Of a DNA stretch of 64,000 bases, positions 16,977 through 27,517 are shown one piece after another. The notes under the pieces are model-generated. The model did no database searches. It was not told the DNA's origin and saw only the letters and a list, made by a program, of their open reading frames with translations. The position numbers and the translations under genes are program-made. Position 1 is the first letter of the stretch, and every line of letters begins with the position of its first letter. The stretch comes from Paraburkholderia youngii (GTDB taxonomy: Bacteria > Pseudomonadota > Gammaproteobacteria > Burkholderiales > Burkholderiaceae), in contig NZ_JAALDK010000001.1 in assembly GCF_013366925.1 (NCBI RefSeq), forward strand, positions 5,950,001 through 6,014,000, written 5' to 3'.

Positions 16977-17309
16977 CTAGGCGCTGCCGGAACCGCTCGC
17001 GCTCGCGGCGGCGGGCGCTGCGGCGGGGGCCGCGGGCGCGGCCGGGGCAGCCTGTTCAGCCGGGGCAGCGGCCGCGGACGGCTCGGACTTCCCTTCCGAC
17101 GTGGCCGGCGTGCTCGCGCCGCCGCTGCCGCCGCGGAAATCGGTCACGTACCAGCCGGAGCCTTTCAACTGGAAGCCGGCGGCGGTGAGTTGCTTGCTAA
17201 AGGTGTCTTTTCCGCACTCGGGGCACTGCGTCAACTGGGGGTCGCTCATCTTCTGGAGCACGTCCTTCCCAAAGCCGCATGACCCGCAACGATAAGCGTA
17301 GATCGGCAT
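16977..17309 (-). CDS. FmdB-family zinc ribbon protein
   Basis: Small protein of 110 residues. The first 55 residues form a zinc ribbon with two CxxC pairs (YRCGSCGFG and QCPECGKDTF), as in FmdB/regulatory proteins. The C-terminal half is low-complexity Ala/Pro/Ser sequence of unknown role, probably disordered. It has an ATG start with an AGGAAAGG ribosome site. It is first in the fmdB-DUF502-aspS operon, downstream of a perfect TATAAT hexamer. The family name comes from formamidase gene clusters, but no specific role is known for this housekeeping version. Confidence 0.88.
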   Translation of the reverse strand: MPIYAYRCGSCGFGKDVLQKMSDPQLTQCPECGKDTFSKQLTAAGFQLKGSGWYVTDFRGGSGGASTPATSEGKSEPSAAAAPAEQAAPAAPAAPAAAPAAASASGSGSA

Positions 17310-17366
17310 GATCCTTTCCTACTCCAAATCCCTACTGAAATCTTGTAAACGCTTGCAAAGCCTTGA

Positions 17367-17372
17367 ATTATA
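17367..17372 (-). promoter_or_regulatory. Candidate -10 hexamer for the fmdB-DUF502-aspS transcript
   Basis: A perfect TATAAT (ATTATA on the plus strand) lies 58 bp upstream of the fmdB start. No good -35 hexamer is seen at 16-18 bp, so this is a candidate only. Confidence 0.45.
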
Positions 17373-17480
17373 GCCGCAAACGATGTCCGTTCCCCGGATT
17401 TCGGGAAGCGGACGCGTGACGCGCCCGCCACCGCGCCAGATGGGGGCGTCCCGCGGATCTGTCAAGAGCGGCGCGTGGCG

Positions 17481-18104
17481 CTAGCCGCGACGCCGCCAGG
17501 TGAGCCAGCGCTCGTGTCCGGCAAAAACGGCGATCGAGTCGTCGACCGCTTCGTCTTCGATAAGCTCGAAGTGTGGCGTGAACAGCGCGTCGAGCTCATC
17601 GCGTTCGATGCCGAACGGCGGCCCCTTCGGCGTCGCGCCGATAAAAAAGTACCCCGCGAGCAACCCGCCGGACGGCAGCAGTTCGACCATGCGTTGCGCA
17701 TAGTCAGCGCGGCGCGTCGGCGGCAGCGCGCAGAAGAACGCGCGCTCGTAGATCCACGCGGGCGTGAACGGCGGCGCATAGGTGAAAAAGTCTGCCTGCT
17801 CGACCAGCGATGCGTGCTGCGCGCCGAGTTGCTCGCGCGCCGCCGCGACGGCGGCGGCGGAGAAGTCGATCGCGCGCACCAGGTTGCCCCGACGCGCGAG
17901 CCATGCCGCTTCGTGGGCACTGCCGCAGCCTGGAATCAGCACTGCGGCGTCGCGGTGCCGGTCAGCGAACGCGCGAAACGCGGACGGCACGCCCGCCTGG
18001 TCCCACGGCGTGAAACGGCGCTCGAAACGTTCGTCCCAGAACTCGGGTGAGTTGGGATCGCGGTTCGCGAAATCGGGCATGGGGGGTTGGGTCGGATCGC
18101 TCAT
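17481..18104 (-). CDS. Class I SAM methyltransferase, thiopurine S-methyltransferase-like
   Basis: Soluble enzyme of 207 residues. It has the TPMT-type start (SPEFWDERFERRFTPWDQAGVP), a SAM-binding loop (VLIPGCGSAHEAAWLARRG), the acidic ribose contact (IDFSAAAVAAARE) and the YERAFFCALPP segment typical of the bacterial TPMT-like group. Substrates in bacteria are uncertain: thiols, tellurite and selenite have been reported for relatives. The ATG at 18104 begins the conserved region. It appears to be its own transcription unit, between ubiB and the fmdB operon, and no partner gene suggests a pathway. Confidence 0.82.
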   Translation of the reverse strand: MSDPTQPPMPDFANRDPNSPEFWDERFERRFTPWDQAGVPSAFRAFADRHRDAAVLIPGCGSAHEAAWLARRGNLVRAIDFSAAAVAAAREQLGAQHASLVEQADFFTYAPPFTPAWIYERAFFCALPPTRRADYAQRMVELLPSGGLLAGYFFIGATPKGPPFGIERDELDALFTPHFELIEDEAVDDSIAVFAGHERWLTWRRRG

Positions 18105-18199
18105 CGGATGCCTCGTTGAGGTTTGCCCCTGTCGTCACAGCAAGCCGCGGCTGACACCGCCGCTGAAACACAGCGCGGCCAATGGGCCGTCAGCCGCAC

Positions 18200-19777
18200 T
18201 CAACCGCCGTATGCGAGCGCCAGGAACGCCCGCGCCAGCATCGCGCCGACGCCGACCGCCACGCCGAACAGCAGCAGGCCTTGCAGCAGACGGTTGGTGC
18301 GCTTCTGCTCGAGCAGGATCTGGCGGATCACGTCGTCGTTCGCGCCGCCCACTGGATGATGGCGCTCGGCCAGCATGTTGTGGACGAGACGCGGCAACTG
18401 CGGCAGCGTCTTGCTCCACTGCGGCGCCTCGATCTTCAAACGCTCGTACCAGCCGCGCAAGCCGATCTGCTCGTTCATCCAGCGCTCGAGGTAAGGCTTC
18501 GCGGTCTTCCAGAGATCCAGTTCGGGGTCGAGCGAACGGCCGAGTCCTTCCACGTTCAGCATCGTCTTTTGCAGCAATACGAGCTGCGGCTGGATCTCGA
18601 CGTTAAAGCGCCGCGACGTCGAGAACAGGCGCATCAGCACCTGGCCGAGCGAAATGTCCTTCAGTGCGCGATCGAAGTACGGTTCACAGACCGCGCGGAT
18701 CGCGCTTTCGAGCTCCTCGACACGCGTGGTCGGCGGCACCCAGCCCGACTCCAGATGCAGCGTCGCGACGCGATGGTAGTCGCGCTTGAAGAAGGCGAGG
18801 AAGTTTTGCGCGAGGTAGTTTTTATCGAAGTCCGACAGCGCGCCGATGATGCCGAAGTCGAGCGCGATATAGCGGCCGAAGTGCGCGGGATCGAGGCTCA
18901 CCTGGATGTTGCCGGGGTGCATGTCGGCGTGGAAAAAGCCGTCGCGGAACACCTGCGTGAAGAAAATCTCGACGCCCTCGCGCGCGAGCTTCGGGATATC
19001 GACGCCCGCCGCGCGCAATGTGTCGACCTGGCTGATCGGCACACCGACCATCCGCTCCATCACGAGCACCGTGGGCGTGCAGAATTCCCAGTACATCTCG
19101 GGCACGAGCAGCAGGTCGAGCCCCTGGAAGTTGCGCCGCAACTGGCTACCGTTGGCAGCCTCGCGCATCAGGTCGAGTTCGTCGTGCAGATACTTGTCGA
19201 ATTCGGCGACCACTTCGCGCGGCTTCAGTCGTTTGCCGTCGGCCCACAGACGCTCGGCCCACACGGCGATGTCGCGCAACAGCGCGAGGTCGGAATCGAT
19301 CACCGGCAGCATGTTGGGGCGCAGCACCTTCACCGCGACCGCCTTGCCTGCGTGCTGGCCGGCCTTCACCGTCGCGAAGTGGACCTGCGCGATCGACGCG
19401 CTCGCGACCGGGACCCGCTCGAAATCGTCGAACAACACGTCGACCGGCGCGCCGAGCGACTTCTCGACGAGTGCGATCGCGACCGCCGAATCGAACGGCG
19501 GCACCTGGTCCTGCAGCTTCGCGAGTTCGTTGGCGATATCGACCGGCAGCAGATCGCGACGGGTCGACAACACCTGGCCGAACTTGACGAAGATCGGCCC
19601 GAGACTTTCGAGTGCGAGCCGCAGACGAACGCCCGGAGGCGCATCGAACTTGCGGCCGAGGGTCGTGATTCGCAGCAGCAAACGCACGCGCCGATCGTTG
19701 ATGCGGCTCAACATCATTTCGTCGAGGCCGAAGCGGATGACCGTGAAAAATATCTTGAGAAAACGCAGAAAACGCAT
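18200..19777 (-). CDS. ubiB: Ubiquinone biosynthesis ATPase/kinase-like protein UbiB
   Basis: Member of the ABC1/ADCK/UbiB family, 525 residues, required for ubiquinone synthesis and membrane-attached through a C-terminal hydrophobic segment (about 495-520). It has the family KxGQ motif in [16 protein letters not shown], the Lys of VAVKVLRPN, the catalytic-loop-like [10 protein letters not shown] and the metal-binding DFG (ALDFGIIG). The length matches E. coli UbiB. It follows ubiJ after 15 bp, as the last gene of the ubiquinone run. Confidence 0.96.
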   Translation of the reverse strand: MRFLRFLKIFFTVIRFGLDEMMLSRINDRRVRLLLRITTLGRKFDAPPGVRLRLALESLGPIFVKFGQVLSTRRDLLPVDIANELAKLQDQVPPFDSAVAIALVEKSLGAPVDVLFDDFERVPVASASIAQVHFATVKAGQHAGKAVAVKVLRPNMLPVIDSDLALLRDIAVWAERLWADGKRLKPREVVAEFDKYLHDELDLMREAANGSQLRRNFQGLDLLLVPEMYWEFCTPTVLVMERMVGVPISQVDTLRAAGVDIPKLAREGVEIFFTQVFRDGFFHADMHPGNIQVSLDPAHFGRYIALDFGIIGALSDFDKNYLAQNFLAFFKRDYHRVATLHLESGWVPPTTRVEELESAIRAVCEPYFDRALKDISLGQVLMRLFSTSRRFNVEIQPQLVLLQKTMLNVEGLGRSLDPELDLWKTAKPYLERWMNEQIGLRGWYERLKIEAPQWSKTLPQLPRLVHNMLAERHHPVGGANDDVIRQILLEQKRTNRLLQGLLLFGVAVGVGAMLARAFLALAYGG

Positions 19778-19792
19778 GGCTGGGCCCGTTGA

Positions 19793-20437
19793 CTAGCGCG
19801 TGCCGCGCGACGTGGCGGCGCCGCCCGACGCTTGCGCGCCGCGGGCTTCGACCTTCTGTTCGAGACGCTCGATGCGCTTTTCGACGCGCGCGAGCGAATC
19901 ACGCGCGCGCGCCAGCTCGACGTTGAAGTCCGCGAGCGCGGTACGGCGCACCAGCTGCGGATTCTCGTCGAGCAGATACTCGGCTGCCGTGTCGAGCAGG
20001 TTGCGGCCGGTGCGTTGCACATGCTCGCCGACCGAACGCACGAGCGACGTGATGCGCCACGCGGGCCCATCACCGATCAGCTTCGAGAGATCTTCCTCCG
20101 GCTCCCAGCGCAGATGCTCGGCGAGCTTCGCGATCACGGTCGCGAACTCGGCGTCGCCCTCGATCTTCACGTGCTTCATCACTGCGGCCTGGCCACCTTG
20201 CAGGAAGGCCGGCAGTGCGTCGGACGGCACCGAGACGGTCACGTCGAACTGATGCGCATCGGCTTCGTCGAGCGTGCCGAGATAGCCGTCGGGCTGCACG
20301 AGCAGTGCAAGCACAACCGGTGGAGATGACAGGCGTGCGGTCTTGCCCGCGTACGGGGCGAGGCGCTCGCGGGCCCACGATTCGCGGGCGAGCAGATGAT
20401 TGACAGCAGCAGCGAAGGGCTTGGCGGCGAGGGTCAT
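19793..20437 (-). CDS. ubiJ: Ubiquinone biosynthesis accessory factor UbiJ
   Basis: SCP2-domain lipid-binding protein of 214 residues that helps assemble the soluble complex acting on ubiquinone intermediates. The N-terminal part (AAAVNHLLARESWARERLAPYAGKTARL) and the SVPSDALPAFLQGGQAAVMKHVKIEGDAEFA segment match the SCP2-like fold. The C-terminal 50 residues look coiled-coil (ARARDSLARVEKRIERLEQKVE). ATG 20437 is used; an in-frame TTG at 20449 is also possible. Neither has a good ribosome site, and a minus-strand terminator ends only 13 bases before the ATG. It sits directly ahead of ubiB. Confidence 0.88.
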   Translation of the reverse strand: MTLAAKPFAAAVNHLLARESWARERLAPYAGKTARLSSPPVVLALLVQPDGYLGTLDEADAHQFDVTVSVPSDALPAFLQGGQAAVMKHVKIEGDAEFATVIAKLAEHLRWEPEEDLSKLIGDGPAWRITSLVRSVGEHVQRTGRNLLDTAAEYLLDENPQLVRRTALADFNVELARARDSLARVEKRIERLEQKVEARGAQASGGAATSRGTR

Positions 20438-20450
20438 CGAAGGTGGCAAG

Positions 20451-20483
20451 AAAAAACCCGCGCGAGCGAGGTGCTTGCGCGGG
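20451..20483 (-). terminator. Intrinsic terminator abutting the ubiJ start
   Basis: CCCGCGC and GAGC pair with GCTT and GCGCGGG across a short loop, and the minus strand then reads TTTTTT. It ends 13 bp before the ubiJ ATG and should terminate the ubiE/Tim44 transcript. Confidence 0.85.
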
Positions 20484-20599
20484 CTCCCATTGTAACGTCC
20501 GTTCGCTTCGCGGCCTGCTATGCCGAACGGCCTAAGCGATGCGCGAGGCGAGGAATCGCCGTGCCGTGGCCGGCTTTTTTCGATCGATGCTTCGGCATG

Positions 20600-21601
20600 T
20601 CAGTGTTGCTCGACCTGCTGGATGCCGGCAAGCAGCCATCCTTCGCCAGGGCGGTTCGCCTTCGTCAGATTCCAGACTTCGACGAACGGCTCGGCTGCCG
20701 CGCCCGGCGCCTCGCGGATCAAACCGGAGAAGCGCACGCTCGCGAAGTATTCGGTCGCGCGCTCCTCGACGCCGAGCAGCTCGGCGTTCAACTGCACGAC
20801 GTCGGTCTGGTTCGGCTGCGTGCCGCGCGCGGTGAGATCGACGCGCACTTCGGCGAACATTTCCGGCGTCGTGAATTCGCGGATGTCATCGACATTGCCG
20901 ACGTCCCATGCGGCCTGCAGGCGCACGAAGTACACCTTCGCGTTACGCAGAAACGCTTCCGAATCGAAGCCGGCCGGCACCGACGGCGTCGCGCCGAGCG
21001 ATGGCGTCGTCAACGGGTTGCCCTGCGGTTCGAGATACGAGCCGGTCGGCGGCGCGGTGTAACGCGGCTCCTGAATATAGTCGGTGCCTTTGGTGTTCAG
21101 CGACGGCGCCGTGCCCGCGTAAGCCGGTTGCTCCGCATCGCGCTTGCGGCCGGTGAAGCGGCGGATGAGCCAGATCACGACCATCGCGATCAACGCAATC
21201 ACGATCACGTTGGCGAACATGCCGGCGAACGCCTCGCCGAGCCCGAAATGCGACAGCAACGCGGCGATGCCGAGACCGGCCGCGAGACCGGCGATCGGGC
21301 CCAGCCAGCGATTGCGGTTCGGCGCGGCGGGCGGCGTGGGCTTGGTTGCAGGAGCCGCCGGTTGCGCGCTCTGCTGCGTGGCCTGATTGTTCTGCGCGGG
21401 CTGGGACGGCGGCGTCGTCTGGCGCTGCTGCAGACTGTTCGATTGACGGCCGAAGCTACGGCCTCCGCCCATGCGGCGTGCTTCGGCGTCGAGAGAGGCA
21501 AGGGTGCCGGCCGTCAGCAGACCGACCATCGCGATCAGTCCGATTCTTCTCGCCAGCGACCCCTTAACCTTACGAGCAGATAACAAATTCAAATCGGACA
21601 T
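20600..21601 (-). CDS. Tim44-like domain membrane protein
   Basis: Protein of 333 residues. It begins with a signal-anchor-like helix (IGLIAMVGLLTAGTLASLDAEA), followed by a Gln/Ser/Pro-rich linker, a glycine-rich segment with two further helices (about 125-165), a spacer, and a C-terminal Tim44-like domain (from about 215) that runs through FLRNAKVYFVRLQAAWDVGNVDDIREFTTPEMFAEV. The fold is that of mitochondrial Tim44, but bacterial versions have no agreed function. ATG 21601 has an AGGAAAG ribosome site and removes 19 non-conserved residues. It follows ubiE after 37 bp and ends at the terminator before ubiJ. Confidence 0.85.
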   Translation of the reverse strand: MSDLNLLSARKVKGSLARRIGLIAMVGLLTAGTLASLDAEARRMGGGRSFGRQSNSLQQRQTTPPSQPAQNNQATQQSAQPAAPATKPTPPAAPNRNRWLGPIAGLAAGLGIAALLSHFGLGEAFAGMFANVIVIALIAMVVIWLIRRFTGRKRDAEQPAYAGTAPSLNTKGTDYIQEPRYTAPPTGSYLEPQGNPLTTPSLGATPSVPAGFDSEAFLRNAKVYFVRLQAAWDVGNVDDIREFTTPEMFAEVRVDLTARGTQPNQTDVVQLNAELLGVEERATEYFASVRFSGLIREAPGAAAEPFVEVWNLTKANRPGEGWLLAGIQQVEQH

Positions 21602-21638
21602 TTCGCACTTTCCTTTAAAAATCGATGGGTTAGGGTCC

Positions 21639-22370
21639 CTAGTATTTGGTCCCCACATGCAACGCTACCACGCCAGCTGACAAATTGTAATATTTGACGT
21701 TGTCGAGACCGGCTTGTTCCATCATAGTTTTCAAAGTTTCCTGGTCAGGATGCATGCGGATCGATTCCGCCAGGTACTGGTAGCTTTCCGCGTCCTTGGC
21801 GAAGCGCTCGCCGAGCCACGGCAACACCTTGAACGAATACAGATCGTAGACCTTCTTCAGCGGGTCCCATACCTTCGAGAACTCGAGCACGAGCAGCCGC
21901 CCGGCCGGTTTCAGCACACGGCGCATCTCGGCGAGCGCGATGTCTTTATGCGTCATGTTGCGCAAGCCGAACGCGACCGTCACGACGTCGAAATAGTTAT
22001 CCGGGAACGGGATTTTCTCGGCATCGCAAAGCAGCGTCGGCGTAATGATGCCCTTGTCGAGCAGCCGGTCGCGGCCGACGCGCAGCATCGATTCATTGAT
22101 GTCGGTATGCCAGACCTCGCCCGTCTCGCCCGCCTGTTTGGCGAACGCCTTCGACAGATCGCCCGTGCCGCCCGCGATGTCGAGCACCTTGTAGCCCGGC
22201 CGCACGTTCGCCTGGGCGATCGTGAACACCTTCCACGCCCGGTGCAATCCGCCCGACATCAGGTCGTTCATCAGGTCGTAGTTGGCGGCCACCGAGTGGA
22301 ACACCCCCGCCACTTTCTGCGCCTTGTCCTGTTCGTCGACCGATTGAAAGCCGAAGTGGGTTTTGCTCAT
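21639..22370 (-). CDS. ubiE: Demethylmenaquinone/2-polyprenyl-benzoquinol methyltransferase UbiE
   Basis: SAM-dependent C-methyltransferase of ubiquinone and menaquinone synthesis, 243 residues. It contains the UbiE signatures [17 protein letters not shown] and [15 protein letters not shown] (SAM loop), the acidic [13 protein letters not shown] region and the late [17 protein letters not shown] and [17 protein letters not shown] motifs. ATG 22370 gives the expected N-terminus. It is likely the first gene of a ubiE-Tim44 transcript; ubiJ and ubiB follow past a terminator. Confidence 0.97.
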   Translation of the reverse strand: MSKTHFGFQSVDEQDKAQKVAGVFHSVAANYDLMNDLMSGGLHRAWKVFTIAQANVRPGYKVLDIAGGTGDLSKAFAKQAGETGEVWHTDINESMLRVGRDRLLDKGIITPTLLCDAEKIPFPDNYFDVVTVAFGLRNMTHKDIALAEMRRVLKPAGRLLVLEFSKVWDPLKKVYDLYSFKVLPWLGERFAKDAESYQYLAESIRMHPDQETLKTMMEQAGLDNVKYYNLSAGVVALHVGTKY

Positions 22371-22436
22371 CGCGCTCGTCCTTTCGCGTGTTCTTGAATG
22401 TTGCGCCGCTCGAGCGGCGTTCGGGGGCGAATCGTA

Positions 22437-22850
22437 TCAGTGACAGTGCCCGTGCGCAGCTGCGGCGGGCACCATCGGCGTGTCGCGGTCGATGCCGGCC
22501 GCTGCCAGTTTGGCGAGATACGCGCGCCAGAGTTCATCCTGACGTACGGCCATGTCGTACAGCAGGTCCCACGAATAGATACCGGTGGAGTGGCCATCGG
22601 AGAAAGTCGGCTGCAGCGCGTAATTGCCGACGCCTTCGATCATCGTGATCGTCACGTCGCGCTTGCCCGTCTGCAGCGTTTCCTGGCCGGGCCCGTGGCC
22701 CTGCACTTCCGCCGACGGCGAATAGACGCGCAGCAGTTCGAACGGCAGCCGGTACGCTTCGCCGTTCGCGTACTGCAGTTCGAGCACGCGCGACTTGGAA
22801 TGCACGACCACGCCGGTCGGCACCGGCGTCTCGGGAGTCAATCCGCTCAT
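22437..22850 (-). CDS. DUF971 (GBBH-like) domain protein
   Basis: Small cytoplasmic protein of 137 residues with the DUF971/gamma-butyrobetaine hydroxylase N-terminal-like fold: VLELQYANGEAYRLPFELLRVYSPSAEVQGHG, then the conserved VGNYALQPTFSDGHSTGIYSWDLLY. The family is implicated by context in iron-sulfur and ubiquinone metabolism, but function is unproven. The C-terminus is His-rich (HGHCH), a possible metal site. The ATG at 22850 has a GAGG ribosome site. The reading frame stays open far upstream, but that stretch is not conserved-looking. It lies 66 bp upstream of ubiE on the same strand. Confidence 0.88.
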   Translation of the reverse strand: MSGLTPETPVPTGVVVHSKSRVLELQYANGEAYRLPFELLRVYSPSAEVQGHGPGQETLQTGKRDVTITMIEGVGNYALQPTFSDGHSTGIYSWDLLYDMAVRQDELWRAYLAKLAAAGIDRDTPMVPAAAAHGHCH

Positions 22851-22948
22851 GTTGGCCTCATCAGATAACGGCGGGGTGATAACGACGGCTCGGCCGCCCC
22901 GCGCACCCACCGGAGCCCGGCGGTGCGCGGCGGTGGATTCAGCGATGC

Positions 22949-23377
22949 TCAGCCCAGCGCCTGTTCGATTTCCTGCCGCACGGCTTCGCGCAGCAACGTG
23001 GCGTGCGCGCGACGCGACGACAGCATCGCTTCGGACACCGTGCGCTGGCGCGGCGCCCAGATCGGCAGGGGGAAATGCGCGTCGTTCGAGAAACGCGGAA
23101 TCACGTGCCAGTGCACGTGCGGCACCTGGTTGCCGAGGCTCGCGAGATTGACCTTCGCGGGCTGCATCACGCGCCGCTGCGCACGCTCGACCGCGTAGAC
23201 GGCCTTCATCACGTGATCGCGGTCGTCGGCGGAAAGATCCGAAAACTCGGCTACGTGAGCGTTCCAGATGACCCGGCAAAAGCCCGGGTAGTCGTGTTCG
23301 TCGGCGAGGACGACTCGCAACGCGTCGTCCTGCCATAGCACATCGCCGCCGTCTTCACGGCAAAAAACGCAGTCCAT
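22949..23377 (-). CDS. HIT-family nucleotide-binding protein
   Basis: Histidine-triad protein of 142 residues, expected to hydrolyse or bind nucleoside phosphates. It has an N-terminal CxxC (MDCVFCRED) and the HIT signature NQVPHVHWHVIPRF, in which HVHWHV supplies the catalytic His triad. The ATG at 23377 is chosen for its GAGGA ribosome site; an in-frame TTG five codons upstream is less likely. It lies between the DUF3683 oxidoreductase (33 bp away) and the DUF971 gene, all on one strand, and may be co-transcribed with them. Confidence 0.9.
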   Translation of the reverse strand: MDCVFCREDGGDVLWQDDALRVVLADEHDYPGFCRVIWNAHVAEFSDLSADDRDHVMKAVYAVERAQRRVMQPAKVNLASLGNQVPHVHWHVIPRFSNDAHFPLPIWAPRQRTVSEAMLSSRRAHATLLREAVRQEIEQALG

Positions 23378-23410
23378 CGTCGTCCTCGGCAAATATCGTC
23401 GGTCGTGCCA

Positions 23411-26400
23411 TTAAACCAGCACGCGCTCGATTCCGCCATTGTTCGCCCGCTGTACGTAGTCCGCCATCCAGTTTTCGCCGAGCACGTGACGTGCCATCTC
23501 GACCACGATGTAATCCGCCTCGGTACCCGCGTCTTCGTTGTAGCGCGACAGCCCTTGCAGGCACGACGGGCAGCTCGTGAGGATCTTGACGTCGGTCGAA
23601 CCCGCGTTGCCGTTACCCGGCTGCGGACCGTCGCCGGCTTTCAGCACGGAACCGTTGGTCGCACCGGCGGATCCGGCCGATGCATTGGCCGGATTGATCG
23701 CGTTCGCGCCTGCTTCGGCAACGAGCGGAATACCGCGCAGCTTCGCCGCGCCCTTGCGGATTTCTTCTTCCTTGCGGAAGCGCACCTGGGTCGAGATGTC
23801 GGGACGCGTGACCGCGAGCGTGCCCGATTCGCCGCAGCAGCGGTCGTTCTTCTCGATCTTGTAGCCGTCCTGTTCCGAACCCATCAGCTGGTTGACGAGC
23901 TTGACCGGGTCCATCGTCTTGATCGGCGAATGGCACGGGTCGTGGTACATGTAGCGCACGCCGTTCACGCCATCGAGCTTGATGCCTTTTTCCAGCAGGT
24001 ACTCATGGATGTCGATGATCCGGCAACCCGGGAAGATCTTTTCGAATTCGTAACCGGCGAGCTGGTCGTAACACGTACCGCACGACACCACCACCGTCTT
24101 GATATCGAGGTAGTTCAGCGTATTGGCGACGCGGTGGAACAACACGCGGTTGTCGGTGACGATCTGCTCGGCCTTGTCGTACTGGCCCGAGCCGCGCTGC
24201 GGATAGCCGCAGCACAGGTAGCCCGGCGGCAGCACCGTCTGCACGCCCGCCTCCCACAGCATTGCCTGGGTCGCGAGACCCACCTGCGAGAACAGCCGCT
24301 CGGAGCCGCAGCCCGGGAAGTAGAACACCGCTTCGGTGTCGGCGGTGGTCGTCTTCGGATTGCGGATGATCGGGACGATCTTGTTGTCCTCGATATCGAG
24401 CAACGCACGCGCGGTCTTCTTCGGCAGGTTGCCCGGCATCTTCTTGTTCATGAAGTGGATCACCTGCTGCGTGATCACCGGCTTGCCGACCGTGGCGGGC
24501 GGATGCGCGGTCTGCTTCTTCGTGAACTTTTTCAGCACCTCGTTGCCGAGACGTTGCGCCTTGTAGCCGACGCCCATCATCGCGGTGCGCGCGAGATTGA
24601 TGGTCTGCGGGTTGGTCGCGTTCAGGAAGAACATGCCCGCCGCGTTGCCCGGGTTGAACTTCTTCTTGCCCATCTTGCGCAACAGGTTGCGCATGTTCAT
24701 CGACACGTCGCCGAAGTCGATCTTCACCGGGCACGGCGTCACGCACTTGTGGCAGACGGTGCAGTGATCGGCGACGTCGTTGAACTCGTCCCAGTGCTTG
24801 ATCGACACGCCGCGGCGCGTCTGCTCTTCGTACAGGAATGCCTCGACCAGCAGGGAGGTGGCGAGAATCTTGTTGCGCGGGCTGTATAGCAGGTTCGCGC
24901 GCGGCACGTGCGTCGCGCAGACCGGCTTGCACTTGCCGCAGCGCAGGCAGTCCTTGATCGACTCGGAAATCGCGCCGATATCGGACTGCTGCATGATCAG
25001 CGATTCGTAGCCCATCAGCCCGAAGCTCGGCGTGTACGCGTTGCGCAGGTCCGCGCCTTCGAGCAGCTTGCCGGCGTTGAAGCGGCCATGCGGATCGACG
25101 CGCTGCTTGTACTTGCGGAATTCGCCGATCTCGTCGTCGGTCAGGAATTCGAGCTTCGTGATGCCGATGCCGTGCTCGCCGGAGATCACGCCGTCGAGCG
25201 AACGCGCGAGCTTCATGATGCGCGCGACCGCCGTGTGCGCGTCCTGCAGCATCTCGTAGTTGTCGGAGTTGACCGGGATGTTGGTGTGCACGTTGCCGTC
25301 GCCCGCGTGCATGTGCAGCGCGACGAACACGCGGCCGCGCAGCACCTGCTTGTGGATCGCCTGGGCTTCGTCGAGGATCGGCTTGAACTCGCCGCCATTG
25401 AAAATCTGCCGCAATTCGGCACGGATTTCCTGCTTCCACGACACGCGGATCGTGCGGTCTTGGGCGAGGTGGAATACGGTTGCTTCCGGTTGCGCGTCGA
25501 CGCGATCGGCAAACTTCTCCGCGAGCGATTCATAGCCGAGGCCGACCAGATAGTGCTGCGCCTCGCGCAGCGACAGGTCGAGCTTGTCGCGCACGAATTC
25601 CCAGCGCGTGCGCACGCGCGCGAGCAGATCGAGCGCCTGCTGCACGCGGTCTTCGAGCAGCTCGGCGCTCGGGATTTCGTTCGCGTCGTCGCTCTTGCCG
25701 AGCGGCAGCTTGCCGCCCTTGAAGAACGCTTCGAGCGCGTCGACCAGTTGCAGCTTGTTCTTCAGCGACAGCTCGATGTTGATGCGCTCGATGCCGTCCG
25801 TGTACTCGCCCATGCGGTCGAGCGGAATCACGACGTCTTCGTTGATCTTGAACGCGTTGGTGTGCTTCGCGATCGCGGCGGTGCGGCTGCGGTCGAGCCA
25901 GAAGCGCTTGCGGGCCTCGGCGCTGACCGCGACGAAACCTTCGCCGCTCTTGCCGTTGGCCATGCGCACGACTTCCGAGGTGGCCTGCGCGACCGCGTCC
26001 GCATCGTTGCCGACGATGTCGCCGATCAGCACCATCTTCGGAAACGCGTTGCGCTTGCTCTTGGTCGCATAGCCGACCGCGCGAAGATAGCGCTCGTCGA
26101 GATGCTCAAGGCCCGCGAGAATCGCGCCGCCCTGGCGCGACGTCTCGAACAGGTAGTCCTTGATTTCGACGATGCTCGGAATCGCCTCGCGCGCCTGGCC
26201 GAAGAACTCGAGACAGACGGTGCGCGTATGCGCGGGCATCTTGTGAAGCACCCAGCGCGCGGACGTGATGAGGCCGTCGCAGCCTTCCTTCTGCACGCCC
26301 GGCAGTCCGGCGAGGAATTTATCGGTGACGTCCTTGCCGAGGCCTTCCTTGCGGAACACGCGGCCCTTGATATCGAGCGCCTCAGTGCGCAGCAGCTTCT

Positions 26401-27517
26401 CGCCCGGCGCGTAGTTGCCGTCGAACCACTTGAGCTCGAAACGCGCGACTTCGATGTCGTGGATCTTGCCCATGTTGTGCTCGAGACGCGTGACTTCGAG
26501 CCAGTTCCCTTCCGGGTCGACCATGCGCCACCACGCGAGGTTATCGAGCGCCGTGCCCCATAGCACCGCCTTCTTGCCGCCCGCGTTCATCGCGACGTTG
26601 CCGCCGACGCAGGACGCGTCGAGCGAGGTCGGGTCGACCGCGAACACGAAGCCGGCCTGCTCGGCCGCTTCGGTCACGCGGCGCGTGACGACGCCCGCAC
26701 CCGAGAAGATCGTCGCGACCTTGCGATCGACGCCCGGCAGCTGGGTCATTTCGACCGGGCCGAGCTGTTCGAGCTTTTCGGTGTTGATGACGGCCGAGAA
26801 CGGCGTGAGCGGCACCGCGCCACCCGTGTAGCCGGTGCCGCCGCCGCGCGGAATCACGGTCAGGCCGAGTTCGAAGCAGGCCTTGATCATGCCGGCGATT
26901 TCGGCTTCCGAGTCCGGCGTCAGCACGACGAATGGGTATTCGACGCGCCAGTCGGTCGCGTCGGTCACGTGCGAGACGCGTGACAGGCCGTCGAACTTGA
27001 TGTTGTCCTTCTGCGTGACCTTGCCGAGCACGCGGGTGGTGCGGCGGCGCAGGTCGTAGGTCTGCTGGAATTCGCCGGCGAATTGGTCGATAGCGCGGCG
27101 CGCGGCCTGCACCAACTTTTCGACGCGCGCGGCGCGATCGACGCCGGCTTCGTCGCCGTGTTCGCGCAAATCGGCGCGGCGGCGCTTCTCGATTTCGGCG
27201 AGGCGGTGATTGAGCGCTTCGATCAGCAGCGCGCGGCGCTTCGGGTTGTCGAGCAGGTCATCCTGCAGATACGGATTGCGGCGCACGACCCAGATATCGC
27301 CGAGCACTTCGTACAGCATGCGCGCCGAGCGTCCGGTGCGGCGTTCGGCGCGCAGTTCGGCGAGCGCATCCCAAGCCTCGTTGCCGAGCAGGCGGATGAC
27401 GATTTCGCGGTCGGAGAACGACGTGTAGTTGTAGGGAATTTCGCGCAGACGCGCTTCGGGATCGGCGGCCACCGCAGCGGCGGCGCCGTGCGGTTCGAAA
27501 ACTTGAGGTGCGTTCAT
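23411..27517 (-). CDS. FAD-linked oxidase fused to 4Fe-4S/CCG domains (DUF3683 protein)
   Basis: Very long flavo-iron-sulfur protein of 1368 residues, probably oxidising a 2-hydroxy acid such as D-lactate, glycolate or D-2-hydroxyglutarate and passing electrons to the quinone pool. The order is: an N-terminal DUF3683 region (1-165); an FAD_binding_4 domain with [15 protein letters not shown] near 220; the FAD-oxidase C-terminal domain with the [21 protein letters not shown] segment near 730; two ferredoxin clusters near 859 ([11 protein letters not shown]) and 924 ([12 protein letters not shown]); and two CCG motifs near 1100 and 1226 ([14 protein letters not shown]), as in GlcF and heterodisulfide reductase D. 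It looks like GlcD plus GlcF in one chain. The substrate cannot be named from sequence. Confidence 0.88.
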   Translation of the reverse strand: MNAPQVFEPHGAAAAVAADPEARLREIPYNYTSFSDREIVIRLLGNEAWDALAELRAERRTGRSARMLYEVLGDIWVVRRNPYLQDDLLDNPKRRALLIEALNHRLAEIEKRRRADLREHGDEAGVDRAARVEKLVQAARRAIDQFAGEFQQTYDLRRRTTRVLGKVTQKDNIKFDGLSRVSHVTDATDWRVEYPFVVLTPDSEAEIAGMIKACFELGLTVIPRGGGTGYTGGAVPLTPFSAVINTEKLEQLGPVEMTQLPGVDRKVATIFSGAGVVTRRVTEAAEQAGFVFAVDPTSLDASCVGGNVAMNAGGKKAVLWGTALDNLAWWRMVDPEGNWLEVTRLEHNMGKIHDIEVARFELKWFDGNYAPGEKLLRTEALDIKGRVFRKEGLGKDVTDKFLAGLPGVQKEGCDGLITSARWVLHKMPAHTRTVCLEFFGQAREAIPSIVEIKDYLFETSRQGGAILAGLEHLDERYLRAVGYATKSKRNAFPKMVLIGDIVGNDADAVAQATSEVVRMANGKSGEGFVAVSAEARKRFWLDRSRTAAIAKHTNAFKINEDVVIPLDRMGEYTDGIERINIELSLKNKLQLVDALEAFFKGGKLPLGKSDDANEIPSAELLEDRVQQALDLLARVRTRWEFVRDKLDLSLREAQHYLVGLGYESLAEKFADRVDAQPEATVFHLAQDRTIRVSWKQEIRAELRQIFNGGEFKPILDEAQAIHKQVLRGRVFVALHMHAGDGNVHTNIPVNSDNYEMLQDAHTAVARIMKLARSLDGVISGEHGIGITKLEFLTDDEIGEFRKYKQRVDPHGRFNAGKLLEGADLRNAYTPSFGLMGYESLIMQQSDIGAISESIKDCLRCGKCKPVCATHVPRANLLYSPRNKILATSLLVEAFLYEEQTRRGVSIKHWDEFNDVADHCTVCHKCVTPCPVKIDFGDVSMNMRNLLRKMGKKKFNPGNAAGMFFLNATNPQTINLARTAMMGVGYKAQRLGNEVLKKFTKKQTAHPPATVGKPVITQQVIHFMNKKMPGNLPKKTARALLDIEDNKIVPIIRNPKTTTADTEAVFYFPGCGSERLFSQVGLATQAMLWEAGVQTVLPPGYLCCGYPQRGSGQYDKAEQIVTDNRVLFHRVANTLNYLDIKTVVVSCGTCYDQLAGYEFEKIFPGCRIIDIHEYLLEKGIKLDGVNGVRYMYHDPCHSPIKTMDPVKLVNQLMGSEQDGYKIEKNDRCCGESGTLAVTRPDISTQVRFRKEEEIRKGAAKLRGIPLVAEAGANAINPANASAGSAGATNGSVLKAGDGPQPGNGNAGSTDVKILTSCPSCLQGLSRYNEDAGTEADYIVVEMARHVLGENWMADYVQRANNGGIERVLV

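Noticed and set aside
24908..26563. 551-codon plus-strand frame inside the DUF3683 oxidoreductase gene
   Set aside because: Low-information Arg/Val/Leu composition, no motifs, and entirely opposite a clear flavoprotein.
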